DNA of 29,437 bases from CALFMR01 sp035550595 (GTDB taxonomy: Bacteria > Acidobacteriota > Vicinamibacteria > Vicinamibacterales > SCN-69-37), in the NCBI GenBank assembly GCA_035550595.1, contig DASZOV010000167.1:1-29437 (forward strand), given 5' to 3'. Below the pieces are notes generated by a model. That model was given only the letters and a program-made list of their open reading frames with translations. It did not search any database and had not been told where the DNA came from. Of this stretch, positions 1 to 9,638 are shown piece by piece (the stretch's first letter is position 1; the number at the start of each line of letters is the position of its first letter). The translations under genes were made by a program, and so were the position numbers.

Positions 1-1
1 T

Positions 2-64
2 GTCGCCAACGCCGCCTGGCCGGCGTGGCGGTGGTACGTCCAACGGGGTGAAGGGGCCGCGTAG
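2..64 (+). CDS. Putative trp leader peptide (trpL-like), 5' end outside window
   Basis: An open frame enters from the left edge and ends at TAG 62-64. Its visible part contains AWPAWRWYV: Trp codons at 17-19, 26-28 and 32-34, then a Tyr codon at 35-37. No ATG, GTG or TTG lies in this frame inside the window, so the start is upstream. It lies just before an intrinsic terminator and the aroDE-trp operon, the classical position of an attenuator leader peptide. A ribosome stalled on the Trp codons would leave bases 47-58 free, whereas a ribosome at the stop codon would cover them. The alternative is that this is the C-terminal end of an ordinary upstream gene that happens to be Trp-rich. The identification rests on the codon cluster plus the RNA structures and not on homology. 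Confidence 0.55.
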   Translation, partial: VANAAWPAWRWYVQRGEGAA

Positions 65-107
65 TCCGGCGTACGCCGCGCGTCGAAGGCAAGAGGCCTC
101 TTCAGCC
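47..107 (+). promoter_or_regulatory. Predicted antiterminator helix of the trp attenuator
   Basis: Bases 47-58 (GGTGAAGGGGCC) can pair with 95-107 (GGCCTCTTCAGCC) to give 12 base pairs, two of them G-U, with one bulged A at 104. The 3' arm is the same sequence that forms the ascending arm of the terminator 96-125, so the two helices exclude each other. The 5' arm begins 12 bases after the last Trp codon, just beyond the expected front edge of a ribosome stalled there. A 12-base palindrome (67-78) lies in the loop. Pairing was worked out by hand and no folding energy was computed. Confidence 0.55.
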
Positions 108-132
108 ACCTGGTGCTGGAGGGGCTTTTTTT
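96..132 (+). terminator. Intrinsic terminator (likely trp attenuator)
   Basis: GCCTCTTCAGC (96-106) pairs with GCTGGAGGGGC (115-125) over 11 base pairs including two G-U pairs, with an 8-base loop (107-114). Seven T residues follow at 126-132. This is a textbook Rho-independent terminator. It sits 28 bases before the likely aroDE start, so it either ends an upstream transcript or, more likely given the competing helix and Trp-rich frame, attenuates the aro-trp operon. Confidence 0.85.
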
Positions 133-160
133 GTGTCCGCGGATGGCTGGGAATGAGCCG

Positions 161-1599
161 ATGACCGAGATTGTCGAAACCGTGACGGGCGCGTCGACCG
201 ACGCGCTGCGAGCCGCGAGGGACCGGGCGTCGGCCGACCTCGTCGAACTGCGTCTCGACGGCGTGGCTGACGTCGACGTCGCCGGCGTACTCGAGGGGCG
301 CCGCACGCCGGTCATCGTGACGTGTCGCCCGACCTGGGAAGGTGGACGGTTCGACGGCAGCGAGGACGAGCGGTTCCGCATCCTCAACGAGGCCATCCGT
401 CACGGCGCCGAGTACGTGGACGTGGAATGGCGCGCCGACCGGCGGCGCCTCGAGCCGCTCGGACGGACCGTCCTCGTCCTCTCCACGCACGACTTCGAGG
501 GCATCCCCGCGGATCTCGACGATCGCATCCGCGCCATGCGTCGCGAGCCGGGGGCCATCGTCAAGGTCGCCATCATGCCGGCGCGACTCGCCGACTGCCT
601 GACGCTGCGGCGCGCGATGCAGGCGCCACCAGGACGACAGATTGCGATTGCGATGGGACCGCGTGGGCAGATCACGCGCCTGTGTCCGTGGCTGTTCGAA
701 TCGGCCTGGACCTACGGCGGCAGCGCGGCGCCCGGACAGGTATCGGCGCGCGATCTCGCCGATCTCTATCGCGTTCGCGCCGGGTCGACGAAGACGACGA
801 TCTACGGCATTACCGGTAATCCGCTGGGACACTCGGCCTCGCCCGCGATGCACAATCCAGGCTTGGCCGCCGCGGGTCTCGACGCGGTCTACGTGCCCTT
901 CGAGACCGACGATGCGGATGATTTTCTGACGGTGGCCGACGCGCTGGGCGTAGCCGGCGCGAGCGTGACAGCGCCGCATAAACCGGCCATCTTCAAGCGC
1001 GCGGTCACGACCGACGACCTGTCGCGTCGTGTCGGGGCCTTGAACACGGTGCGGCGGACGCCGGCCGGCTGGGAAGGCCGCAACTTCGACGCAGCGGGCT
1101 TTCTGGCGCCGCTCGATCGGCGCGGCGTCGCGCTCTCCGGCATCCACGCCGTCGTCCTCGGCGCTGGTGGCGCGGCGCGAACCACGGCGTGGGCGCTTCA
1201 TGACCGCGGCGCGCATGTCGAGCTGACGGCGCGACGTGCCGATCGTGGCGCGGCGCTCGCTGCCGAGCTCGGCGTGGAGACGACGACGTGGCCGCCGGCA
1301 CCAGGATGGGATCTGCTCGTCAACACGACGCCGGTCGGGACGTGGCCGGAGGTCGACGCGTCGCCGATCGAGGCGGCTCGTCTCAGCGGACGCCTCGTCT
1401 ACGACCTCATCTACAACCCGCGCGAGACGCGATTGCTGCGTGAGGCGCGCAACGCGGGCGCGGAGACGATCGACGGGCTCGAGATGCTCGTCAGTCAGGC
1501 GTGTCTTCAGTTCGAATGGTGGACGGGGATCCCGGCGCCACAGGCCGCGTTCATGGACGCGGCCGATTCATTCGTTCGTCATCGCCAGCGGCAGACATC

Positions 1600-1603
<4 letters not shown>
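161..1603 (+). CDS. aroDE: Bifunctional 3-dehydroquinate dehydratase (type I) / shikimate dehydrogenase
   Basis: This protein carries out steps 3 and 4 of the shikimate pathway in the cytoplasm. Residues 1-205 are a type I dehydroquinase: ELRLD near 29-33, catalytic His110 in STHDF, and Schiff-base Lys135 in VKVAIMP. Residues 212-480 are shikimate dehydrogenase: substrate motif GHSASP (223-228), catalytic Lys274 in APHK and Asp310 in NFD, the NADP loop GAGGAA (335-339 region), and C-terminal QACLQFEWWTG. The 480-residue length equals both enzymes joined, as in plant and chlamydial fusions. I chose ATG 161 because GGGA (149-152) precedes it at good spacing and the domain begins at once. ATG 143 lacks a ribosome site, and the frame opening at GTG 113 lies inside the terminator. 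It is the first gene of the operon, and its TGA overlaps the trpE ATG. Confidence 0.95.
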
Positions 1604-3069
<1,466 letters not shown>

Positions 3070-3085
3070 CGACGAGGACACTGCC

Positions 3086-3655
<570 letters not shown>

Positions 3656-3658
3656 GCC

Positions 3659-4675
3659 ATGTTCGCGGACCTGCTCGAGCAGTTGCGGCGGCACGAAGAT
3701 CTGACGAGCGAGCAGGCCGCTGACGCCATGGGCGTCATCATGGACGGGCAGGCGCAGCCCGCGCACATCGCCGGGCTGCTGATGGCGCTCGCGCTCAAGG
3801 GCGAGCGGCCGAGCGAGATCGTCGGCCTTGCCCGCGCCATGCGTTCGCGGGCGACGCCATTGCCGGTACCGCGGCCGGCTGGCGAGGTCTTCGATACGTG
3901 CGGCACGGGCGGTGATGGCGCGCATACGTTCAATGTCTCAACGGCAGCCGCGCTCGTCGTCGCGGGTGCGGGCGTGCGCGTCGCCAAGCACGGTAACCGC
4001 GCGGTGTCGAGCCGATCGGGAAGCGCCGACGTCTTCGAGGCGCTCGGCGTCGCGGCCGCCGCGCCGCCCGATCGCGTCATGACAGCGCTCGATCGCGCGG
4101 GAATCGCATTTTTCTTCGCGCCGACGTGGCATCCGTCGATGCGCCACGCCGGCCCGACGCGCGGCCAGCTCGGCGTGCGCACCGCGTTCAACCTGCTCGG
4201 CCCGCTCACCAATCCAGCGGGCGCCGAGCGACAAGTCGTCGGCGTGTCGCGGCCGGAACAGACGGAACTCGTCGCGCGCGCGCTCGGCGCGCTGGGATCG
4301 ACGCGCGCCTGGGTCGTGCATGGCGCGGGCGGCCTGGACGAGCTGTCGACGCTCGGTCACACGAAGGTGTCCGAGCTGCGTGGCGGCACGGTGAACACGT
4401 TCTACGTGCATCCGGCCGATGCCGGTCTGCCGACCGCGACGCGCGGCGATCTCGCGGGCGGTACGGCCGCGGATAGCGCCGCGTCCATCCGCGATCTGCT
4501 GAACGGCGCCCGCGGGCCCCGACGCGACATCGTGATCTTCAACGCCGGCGCCGCGCTGCTCGTGGCTGGCCGGGCGACGTCGCTCGCCGACGGTGTGTCG
4601 CGAGCCGCGGCCAGCATCGATCACGGTCACGCCCGCGCGGCGCTCGACGCGCTGCGGGAGGCGTGCCCGGCATGA
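3659..4675 (+). CDS. trpD: Anthranilate phosphoribosyltransferase
   Basis: TrpD transfers phosphoribose from PRPP to anthranilate. The protein has 338 residues, the normal length of a stand-alone TrpD. The small helical N-terminal domain (1-65) is followed by the PRPP/Mg loop CGTGGDG (81-87), FNVST (91-95) and KHGNRAVSS (110-118), all family signatures. ATG 3659 starts three bases after the trpG stop, with GGTGAG (3651-3656) overlapping that stop as a possible ribosome site. The TGA at 4673-4675 overlaps the trpC start. Confidence 0.96.
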   Translation: MFADLLEQLRRHEDLTSEQAADAMGVIMDGQAQPAHIAGLLMALALKGERPSEIVGLARAMRSRATPLPVPRPAGEVFDTCGTGGDGAHTFNVSTAAALVVAGAGVRVAKHGNRAVSSRSGSADVFEALGVAAAAPPDRVMTALDRAGIAFFFAPTWHPSMRHAGPTRGQLGVRTAFNLLGPLTNPAGAERQVVGVSRPEQTELVARALGALGSTRAWVVHGAGGLDELSTLGHTKVSELRGGTVNTFYVHPADAGLPTATRGDLAGGTAADSAASIRDLLNGARGPRRDIVIFNAGAALLVAGRATSLADGVSRAAASIDHGHARAALDALREACPA

Positions 4676-5478
4676 CGATGGCGGACGTACTCGAAGCGAT
4701 CGTGGCCGCGGCGCGTCGATCGGCGGTAGAGCGCGAACGTGGGACGAGCCGCGCGTCGCTCGAACGGACGCTAGCGGATCGTCGCCCCAACGGCGCCGGC
4801 TTCCGCGCATCGCTCGGCGAGTCGGGCATTCGCGTCATCGCGGAGTGCAAGCGCCGCTCGCCCTCACGCGGGATTCTGCGCGCGGCTTACGACCCGGTTG
4901 CGATCGCGCGCGGTTACAAGGCCGCTGGGGCGGCGGCGATTTCCGTGCTGACCGAGCCGACGTTCTTCGACGGCTCGCTCGATCACCTGCGCGCCGTTCG
5001 CGCGGCCGTCGACGTCCCGCTCCTGCGCAAAGACTTCGTCGTCACTGACTACCAGGTGATCGAGGCCGCGGCCGCCGGTGCCGACGCGGTGCTGCTGATC
5101 GTCGCGGCACTCGGGCCGGACGAACTGATGCGCCTCGCGGCGCTGGCTCGTTCGATCGGGCTCGCCGCGCTCGTCGAAGTTCACGATCGTGACGAACTGA
5201 CGTGCGCGCTCGATGTTGGTGCGGATCTGGTCGGCGTCAACAGCCGGAACCTGCGGACGCTGGCCGTCGATCAATCCGTGCTGGATGCGATTGGCGCCGC
5301 GATTCCCGCCGGCGTCACGGCCGTCGCGGAAAGCGGACTGAAGACACCGGACGATCTGCGTCGTCTGCACGCGCTGCGCTACGACGCGTTTCTCATCGGG
5401 GAACGTTTCATGATCGAGCCGGATCCCGGCAGTGCGCTCGCCACGCTGCGCGCCGCCGCGGCGGAGGCGGCCGTATGA
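4672..5478 (+). CDS. trpC: Indole-3-glycerol phosphate synthase
   Basis: TrpC closes the indole ring from CdRP with decarboxylation. The 268-residue TIM barrel is not fused to TrpF. Signatures are IAECKRRSPS (about 56-65, with catalytic Glu58 and Lys60), PLLRKDFVV, YQVIEAAAAGADAVLLI, LVEVHD, GVNSRNLRTL and AESGL. The ATG at 4672 forms ATGA with the trpD stop. A second in-frame ATG at 4678 and a GTG at 4663 are possible, but the coupled start matches most other junctions in the operon. Confidence 0.96.
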   Translation: MTMADVLEAIVAAARRSAVERERGTSRASLERTLADRRPNGAGFRASLGESGIRVIAECKRRSPSRGILRAAYDPVAIARGYKAAGAAAISVLTEPTFFDGSLDHLRAVRAAVDVPLLRKDFVVTDYQVIEAAAAGADAVLLIVAALGPDELMRLAALARSIGLAALVEVHDRDELTCALDVGADLVGVNSRNLRTLAVDQSVLDAIGAAIPAGVTAVAESGLKTPDDLRRLHALRYDAFLIGERFMIEPDPGSALATLRAAAAEAAV

Positions 5479-6110
5479 CCGGACGTGTCCGCGTCAAGAT
5501 TTGCGGCCTCACGCGGCTCGAGGACGCTGAACTTGCGGCTGCGCTCGGCGCTGATGCGCTGGGGTTCATCTTCTGGCCGAAGAGTCCGCGCGCCGTCGAC
5601 GCGGATCGCGTGCGCGCCATCAGTCGCGCGTTGCCGGCTATACCGTTGCGTGTCGGCGTGTTCGTCGACGCGCCACCGGACGACGTCGCAGTCGTGGCGG
5701 CTCGCGCGGGACTCGACGCCATTCAACTGCACGGCGGCGAGTCGGTCGACGCCTACGAGTCGCTCGGCCTTCGTATTCTGCGCGTCGTGAGTGTCGCCGA
5801 TGAAGCCGACGCGAAGGCCGCCACGGCGCTGCCGGCGCATGTCACGCCGCTCATCGATGCGGTCGATCCGGTGCGACGCGGCGGGACCGGCACGACGGTC
5901 GATTGGACGCGAGCGGCCATCGTGGCGCGCCAGCGGCCGATCGTGCTCGCCGGTGGACTGACGCCGGAGAACGTCGGCGAGGCGATCGCGCGCGTCCGTC
6001 CGTGGGGCGTCGATGTCGCGTCCGGCGTGGAATCGTCGCCAGGCGTGAAGAGCGCCGATCGGCTGCGCGCGTTCTGTGCGAGCGTCCGGGCGGCAGGGGA
6101 GGACGAGTGA
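5475..6110 (+). CDS. trpF: Phosphoribosylanthranilate isomerase
   Basis: TrpF performs the Amadori rearrangement of PRA to CdRP, the step before TrpC. The 211-residue barrel carries VKICGLTR (7-14, catalytic Cys10), GFIFWPKSPR, IQLHGGE, the LIDAVDP aspartate region, the phosphate loop AGGLTPENV and DVASGVESSPGVK. It starts at ATG 5475 in an ATGA overlap with trpC. The gene order C-F here is separate genes, unlike the fused TrpCF of enteric bacteria. Confidence 0.96.
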   Translation: MTGRVRVKICGLTRLEDAELAAALGADALGFIFWPKSPRAVDADRVRAISRALPAIPLRVGVFVDAPPDDVAVVAARAGLDAIQLHGGESVDAYESLGLRILRVVSVADEADAKAATALPAHVTPLIDAVDPVRRGGTGTTVDWTRAAIVARQRPIVLAGGLTPENVGEAIARVRPWGVDVASGVESSPGVKSADRLRAFCASVRAAGEDE

Positions 6111-7363
6111 CGACAAGCAGAACGGTAGCGGCCAGTCCGCGATTCGGCGTCCGCGATCCGGACGCGCGCGGATACTTCGGCGAGTTCGGCGGCCGCTTCG
6201 TGCCCGAGACGTTGATGGCGCCCGTCGAGGCGCTGACCGAGGCCTACTTTTCGGCGCGGAAGGATCCCGCGTTCATCGCCTCGTTGAACGCGCTCTTCGC
6301 GGACTACGTCGGCCGTCCGACGCCACTCTACGAGGCGCGACGATTGGCCGCCTCGACCGGCGTTCGTGTCTTTCTCAAGCGCGAAGATCTCGCACACACC
6401 GGGGCGCACAAGATCAACAACGCGCTCGGCCAGGCGCTGCTCGCGTCGCGGATGGGGAAGCGCCGCATCGTCGCCGAGACCGGCGCCGGTCAGCATGGCG
6501 TCGCCACGGCGACCGCGTGCGCCCTCCTCGGCCTCGACTGCGTCGTCTACATGGGCGTCGACGACATGGCGCGGCAGGCGCTGAACGTCTTCCGCATGCG
6601 TGTCCTCGGCGCGTCGGTCGTTGGCGTCGACGCGGGCAGTCGCACGCTCAAGGACGCCATCAACGAGGCGATGCGCGATTGGGTGTCGAACGTCGAGACG
6701 ACGTACTACCTGCTCGGGTCTGCGCTCGGCCCGCATCCCTATCCGCTCATGGTGCGCGAGTTCCAGTCGGTGATTGGACAGGAGGCACGCGCGCAGGTGC
6801 AGGCGGTGCTTGGACGCCTGCCGGATCTCGTCGTCGCGTGTGTCGGCGGCGGTAGCAACTCGATCGGACTCTTCGACGCGTTCATCGACGACGCGTCGGT
6901 GCAACTGGTCGGCGTCGAAGCCGGTGGACGAAAGATTGAACCGGGAGAGCACGCCGCGCGCTTTGCTGGCGGTCATCCTGGTGTTCTGCACGGCACACGC
7001 AGTCTCGTGCTGCAGGACGAACACGGCAACATCCTGCCGACGCACTCCGTGTCGGCTGGTCTCGATTACCCGTCGGTTGGTCCTGAACACGCGTGGCTCG
7101 CGGCCACCGGGCGCGCGCGCTACGACTGGATTGACGATGACGCGGCGCTCGAAGGATTCGAGTGGCTGGCGCGGAAGGAAGGCATTCTACCCGCGCTCGA
7201 GTCGTCGCACGCGATCGCGTGGTTGCAGCGCGCGCTGCCGACCTTGCCTGACGGGACGGCTGTCATCGTGAACGTGTCCGGACGCGGCGACAAGGACGTC
7301 GAAACCGTGCGTGAACGGTTCTCGGCGCGGACGGCCGGAACGAGCGAGGCGGTGTCACGATGA
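6107..7363 (+). CDS. trpB: Tryptophan synthase beta chain
   Basis: TrpB is the PLP enzyme that joins indole, channelled from TrpA, with serine. The 418-residue protein has YFGEFGGRFVPE near the N-terminus, PLP lysine Lys102 in HTGAHKINNALGQ, ETGAGQHGVATA, the phosphate-binding loop GGGSNS (about 246-251) and GRGDKD at the C-terminus. This is the canonical TrpB1 type, paired with trpA immediately downstream. The start is GTG 6107, four-base overlapped (GTGA) with the trpF stop and preceded by AGGGGAGG (6095-6102 region). Confidence 0.97.
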   Translation: MTTSRTVAASPRFGVRDPDARGYFGEFGGRFVPETLMAPVEALTEAYFSARKDPAFIASLNALFADYVGRPTPLYEARRLAASTGVRVFLKREDLAHTGAHKINNALGQALLASRMGKRRIVAETGAGQHGVATATACALLGLDCVVYMGVDDMARQALNVFRMRVLGASVVGVDAGSRTLKDAINEAMRDWVSNVETTYYLLGSALGPHPYPLMVREFQSVIGQEARAQVQAVLGRLPDLVVACVGGGSNSIGLFDAFIDDASVQLVGVEAGGRKIEPGEHAARFAGGHPGVLHGTRSLVLQDEHGNILPTHSVSAGLDYPSVGPEHAWLAATGRARYDWIDDDAALEGFEWLARKEGILPALESSHAIAWLQRALPTLPDGTAVIVNVSGRGDKDVETVRERFSARTAGTSEAVSR

Positions 7364-8145
7364 GCCGGATCGCGAATGCATTTACCACGTCGCCACAACC
7401 GCGACTCGTCGCCTACGCCACGGCTGGCGATCCGGATCTCGATCGATCCGTCGCCGTCATGACGGCGCTCGCACGCGGCGGCGCGGACGTCATCGAGGTC
7501 GGCGTGCCGTTCTCGGATCCGATCGCGGACGGTCCGGTGATTCAGCGCGCATCGGAACGGGCGCTCGCGGCCGGCACGACGCTCGAGACCGTCTGTGATC
7601 TCGTCGCGCGCGTGCGCCGCGAGATCGCGACGCCGATGGTGCTCTTCACCTACGTCAATCCCGTCGTGCGGATGGGCATCGACGCCTTCGCCGCGCGCGC
7701 CACGGATGCGGGCGTCGACGGTGTGCTGTTGCTCGATTTACCGATCGAGGAGTCCGAGTCCGTGCACCGTACGCTCGATGCCCACGGCCTCGATCAGATC
7801 TTTCTCGTCAGCCCCACGACGACCGACGCGCGGCTGGCCGCGGCAGCGAAGTACGGCCGCGGCTTTCTTTATGCCATTTCTCGACTCGGCGTCACTGGCG
7901 CTCGTCGCGCGGTGGCGGACACAGCGGAGCCCCTCGTCGAGCGGGTGCGCAAGGCGACGTCGTTGCCGGTGGCGCTCGGCTTCGGCATCGCGAGTCCCGA
8001 TCACGTGCGCGAGGTCACGAGCTTCGCGGATGCGGCCGTCGTCGGCAGCGCCATCGTCCAGACGATCGCGGACGCCGCCGCGAACGGAGGCGACGTGGCC
8101 GGTGATGTGGAGCGATTCACGTCGTGGCTGAAAGGGCGCGCATGA
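7360..8145 (+). CDS. trpA: Tryptophan synthase alpha chain
   Basis: TrpA cleaves indole-3-glycerol phosphate to indole and glyceraldehyde 3-phosphate. The 261-residue barrel contains IEVGVPFSDPIADGP (45-59) with catalytic Glu46 and Asp57, LLLDLPIEE, FLVSPTTTDARL, YAISRLGVTGAR and GFGIASPDHV. ATG 7360 overlaps the trpB TGA. The two chains are thus made from coupled frames, consistent with a stoichiometric complex. Confidence 0.97.
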   Translation: MSRIANAFTTSPQPRLVAYATAGDPDLDRSVAVMTALARGGADVIEVGVPFSDPIADGPVIQRASERALAAGTTLETVCDLVARVRREIATPMVLFTYVNPVVRMGIDAFAARATDAGVDGVLLLDLPIEESESVHRTLDAHGLDQIFLVSPTTTDARLAAAAKYGRGFLYAISRLGVTGARRAVADTAEPLVERVRKATSLPVALGFGIASPDHVREVTSFADAAVVGSAIVQTIADAAANGGDVAGDVERFTSWLKGRA

Positions 8146-9023
8146 CCTCGGCGTCTCATTCGGCCGCTGACGAACTGCCGATCCGTCATCTCGGCGTCGC
8201 TGGGCTCGGCCTGATGGGCGGGTCTGTGGCTCTCGCCGCGCGCGCGGCGTGGCCGGCGATCACGATCGTCGGCTTCGATCGCGCCGTCGCCGTTGCGGCG
8301 GCTCGTGAGCGCGGCTGTATCGACGAGATCGTCTCCGATCCTCGCGCATTGGCGGAGACGGATTTCATCGTGCTCGCCGTGCCGCTCGATGCGATGGCCG
8401 AGACGATGGCCGCGATCACGGAGGCCGTGAACGCGCGGCGCACGGTCGTCACTGACGTCGGATCGATCAAGCGACCAGTTATGGCCGCGGCGAAGCAGGC
8501 AGGTCTAGGGACGTTCGTCGGCGGCCATCCGATGGCCGGCAGCGAGCGCGGAGGACTGGGCGAAGCGCGGGTGGATCTTTTCCGCGGCCGTCCTTGGCTG
8601 CTCGTTCGCGGTAACGCGCCCACTGACGCCGCCTCGCGTGTCGAGCGCTTCGCGGCGATGCTCGGCGGCGAACCGCACTGGATGGAAGCCGCCGCGCACG
8701 ACCGGGCCGTTGCCTACGTGAGCCATCTGCCGCAGGTCCTCGCCGTCGCGTTGATGAACACCGCCGACGCGTGTATTGGTGAGGACCGTCTGACGGCCGG
8801 AGGCCGCGCCTTCGACGAGATGACGCGGCTCGCCTCGAGTCCGCCCGACATGTGGGAGCAGATCTTCGGCGCCAACGCGGAGTTCGTCGCTGAAGCGTTG
8901 GCTGAGTTCGTTGCGCGATTACCGCGTCGTGACGATCTCGAACGCGTCGAGTGGGTGCGGCGCGCCTTCGACGCGGCGGCCGCCTCCCGTGCGCGCGGAC
9001 GCGGGCCGGCGTCGTCGACCTGA
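8142..9023 (+). CDS. tyrA: Prephenate (or arogenate) dehydrogenase, TyrA family
   Basis: The enzyme oxidatively decarboxylates prephenate (or arogenate) toward tyrosine. The 293-residue protein has a Rossmann NAD(P) motif GVAGLGLMGGS (18-28), GGHPMAGSERGG (substrate loop), HDRAVAYVSHLPQ and GRAFDEMTRLASS, all typical of the family. There is no fused chorismate mutase and no ACT domain, so simple Tyr feedback through an ACT domain is not expected. ATG 8142 overlaps the trpA TGA, placing Tyr synthesis under the same leader as Trp synthesis. Substrate and cofactor preference cannot be read from the sequence. Confidence 0.93.
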   Translation: MTSASHSAADELPIRHLGVAGLGLMGGSVALAARAAWPAITIVGFDRAVAVAAARERGCIDEIVSDPRALAETDFIVLAVPLDAMAETMAAITEAVNARRTVVTDVGSIKRPVMAAAKQAGLGTFVGGHPMAGSERGGLGEARVDLFRGRPWLLVRGNAPTDAASRVERFAAMLGGEPHWMEAAAHDRAVAYVSHLPQVLAVALMNTADACIGEDRLTAGGRAFDEMTRLASSPPDMWEQIFGANAEFVAEALAEFVARLPRRDDLERVEWVRRAFDAAAASRARGRGPASST

Positions 9024-9026
9024 TCG

Positions 9027-9539
9027 ATGCCTCGATCGCGGTCACGCGTCGTTCGCACCATCAACGCATCGATCGAGGGAGCGACCCCTGCGCGCGACGT
9101 CGTCATGCTGCCCCTCGACGTGCGGCGCGCGATCATCGCGCACGCACGACGTGAACGGCCGCGCGAGTGCTGCGGTCTACTCGTCGGTCGCGGGAATCTC
9201 GTGTCGTTCGCCGTGGCGGCGACGAACGTCGAGGCGAGCGAGACGCGGTTCCGGCTCGACGACCGCGAGCATCTCACGCTTCGTCGCGTGCTTCGCGCGT
9301 TCCAACCGCCGCTCGAGATCGTCGGTGTCTATCACTCGCACCCAAAAGGCGAGGCGTGGCCCTCGGAAACCGACATCGCCGAAGCCGCTTATCCTGCCTG
9401 GCTCTACGTCATCGTCGGATTGAAGACGACGCGCGCGGCTGTCGGCGCGTTTCGACTGCGGAACGGACGCATCCTGCGCGTAACGTTGCGCGCCAAGGAG
9501 CGAGACGGTTTGCGTACGGTCGGCCGGCGAAAAGCCTGA
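9027..9539 (+). CDS. JAMM/MPN (Mov34, M67-type) metallopeptidase
   Basis: This small JAB1/MPN domain protein has 170 residues from ATG 9027. The zinc site is complete: Glu47 in RPRECCGLLVG, His103 and His105 in YHSHPKG, Ser113 and Asp116 in WPSETD. In bacteria such proteins cleave C-terminal extensions from ubiquitin-like sulfur carriers (ThiS/MoaD/CysO type) or are of unknown role. No such carrier is seen nearby. The family usually starts near MLPLDVRRAI, so ATG 9105 (giving 144 residues) is an equally plausible start. Neither candidate has a clear ribosome site. It lies 3 bases after tyrA and probably shares the operon. A biosynthetic link to aromatic amino acids is unproven. Confidence 0.8.
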   Translation: MPRSRSRVVRTINASIEGATPARDVVMLPLDVRRAIIAHARRERPRECCGLLVGRGNLVSFAVAATNVEASETRFRLDDREHLTLRRVLRAFQPPLEIVGVYHSHPKGEAWPSETDIAEAAYPAWLYVIVGLKTTRAAVGAFRLRNGRILRVTLRAKERDGLRTVGRRKA

Positions 9540-9553
9540 GGTCTGCCTCTCGG

Positions 9554-9580
9554 TTGACTTCGATCCGCCTGCGCTATCAT
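9554..9580 (+). promoter_or_regulatory. Probable sigma70-type promoter for pepA
   Basis: TTGACT (9554-9559) and TATCAT (9575-9580) are separated by 15 bases, slightly short. They lie in the 99-base gap between the JAMM gene and pepA, about 60 bases before the pepA start. This is one of the few AT-richer patches in the region. Confidence 0.5.
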
Positions 9581-9638
9581 CGTCGTCCCGGCCAATCCCC
9601 GGATTTCCACCGCGCCCCGGAAGGAGGGCTCGACGTTG

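Noticed and set aside
67..78. Perfect 12-base palindrome CGGCGTACGCCG between the leader frame and the terminator, considered as a repressor operator
   Set aside because: A single short palindrome in GC-rich DNA is weak evidence, and it is equally explained as a small hairpin in the antiterminator loop or as part of the 28-38/70-79 helix.
5753..7090. A 445-codon minus-strand frame opposite trpF and trpB
   Set aside because: Same codon-bias artefact; the + strand genes have complete catalytic motifs and no domain is visible in the antisense product.
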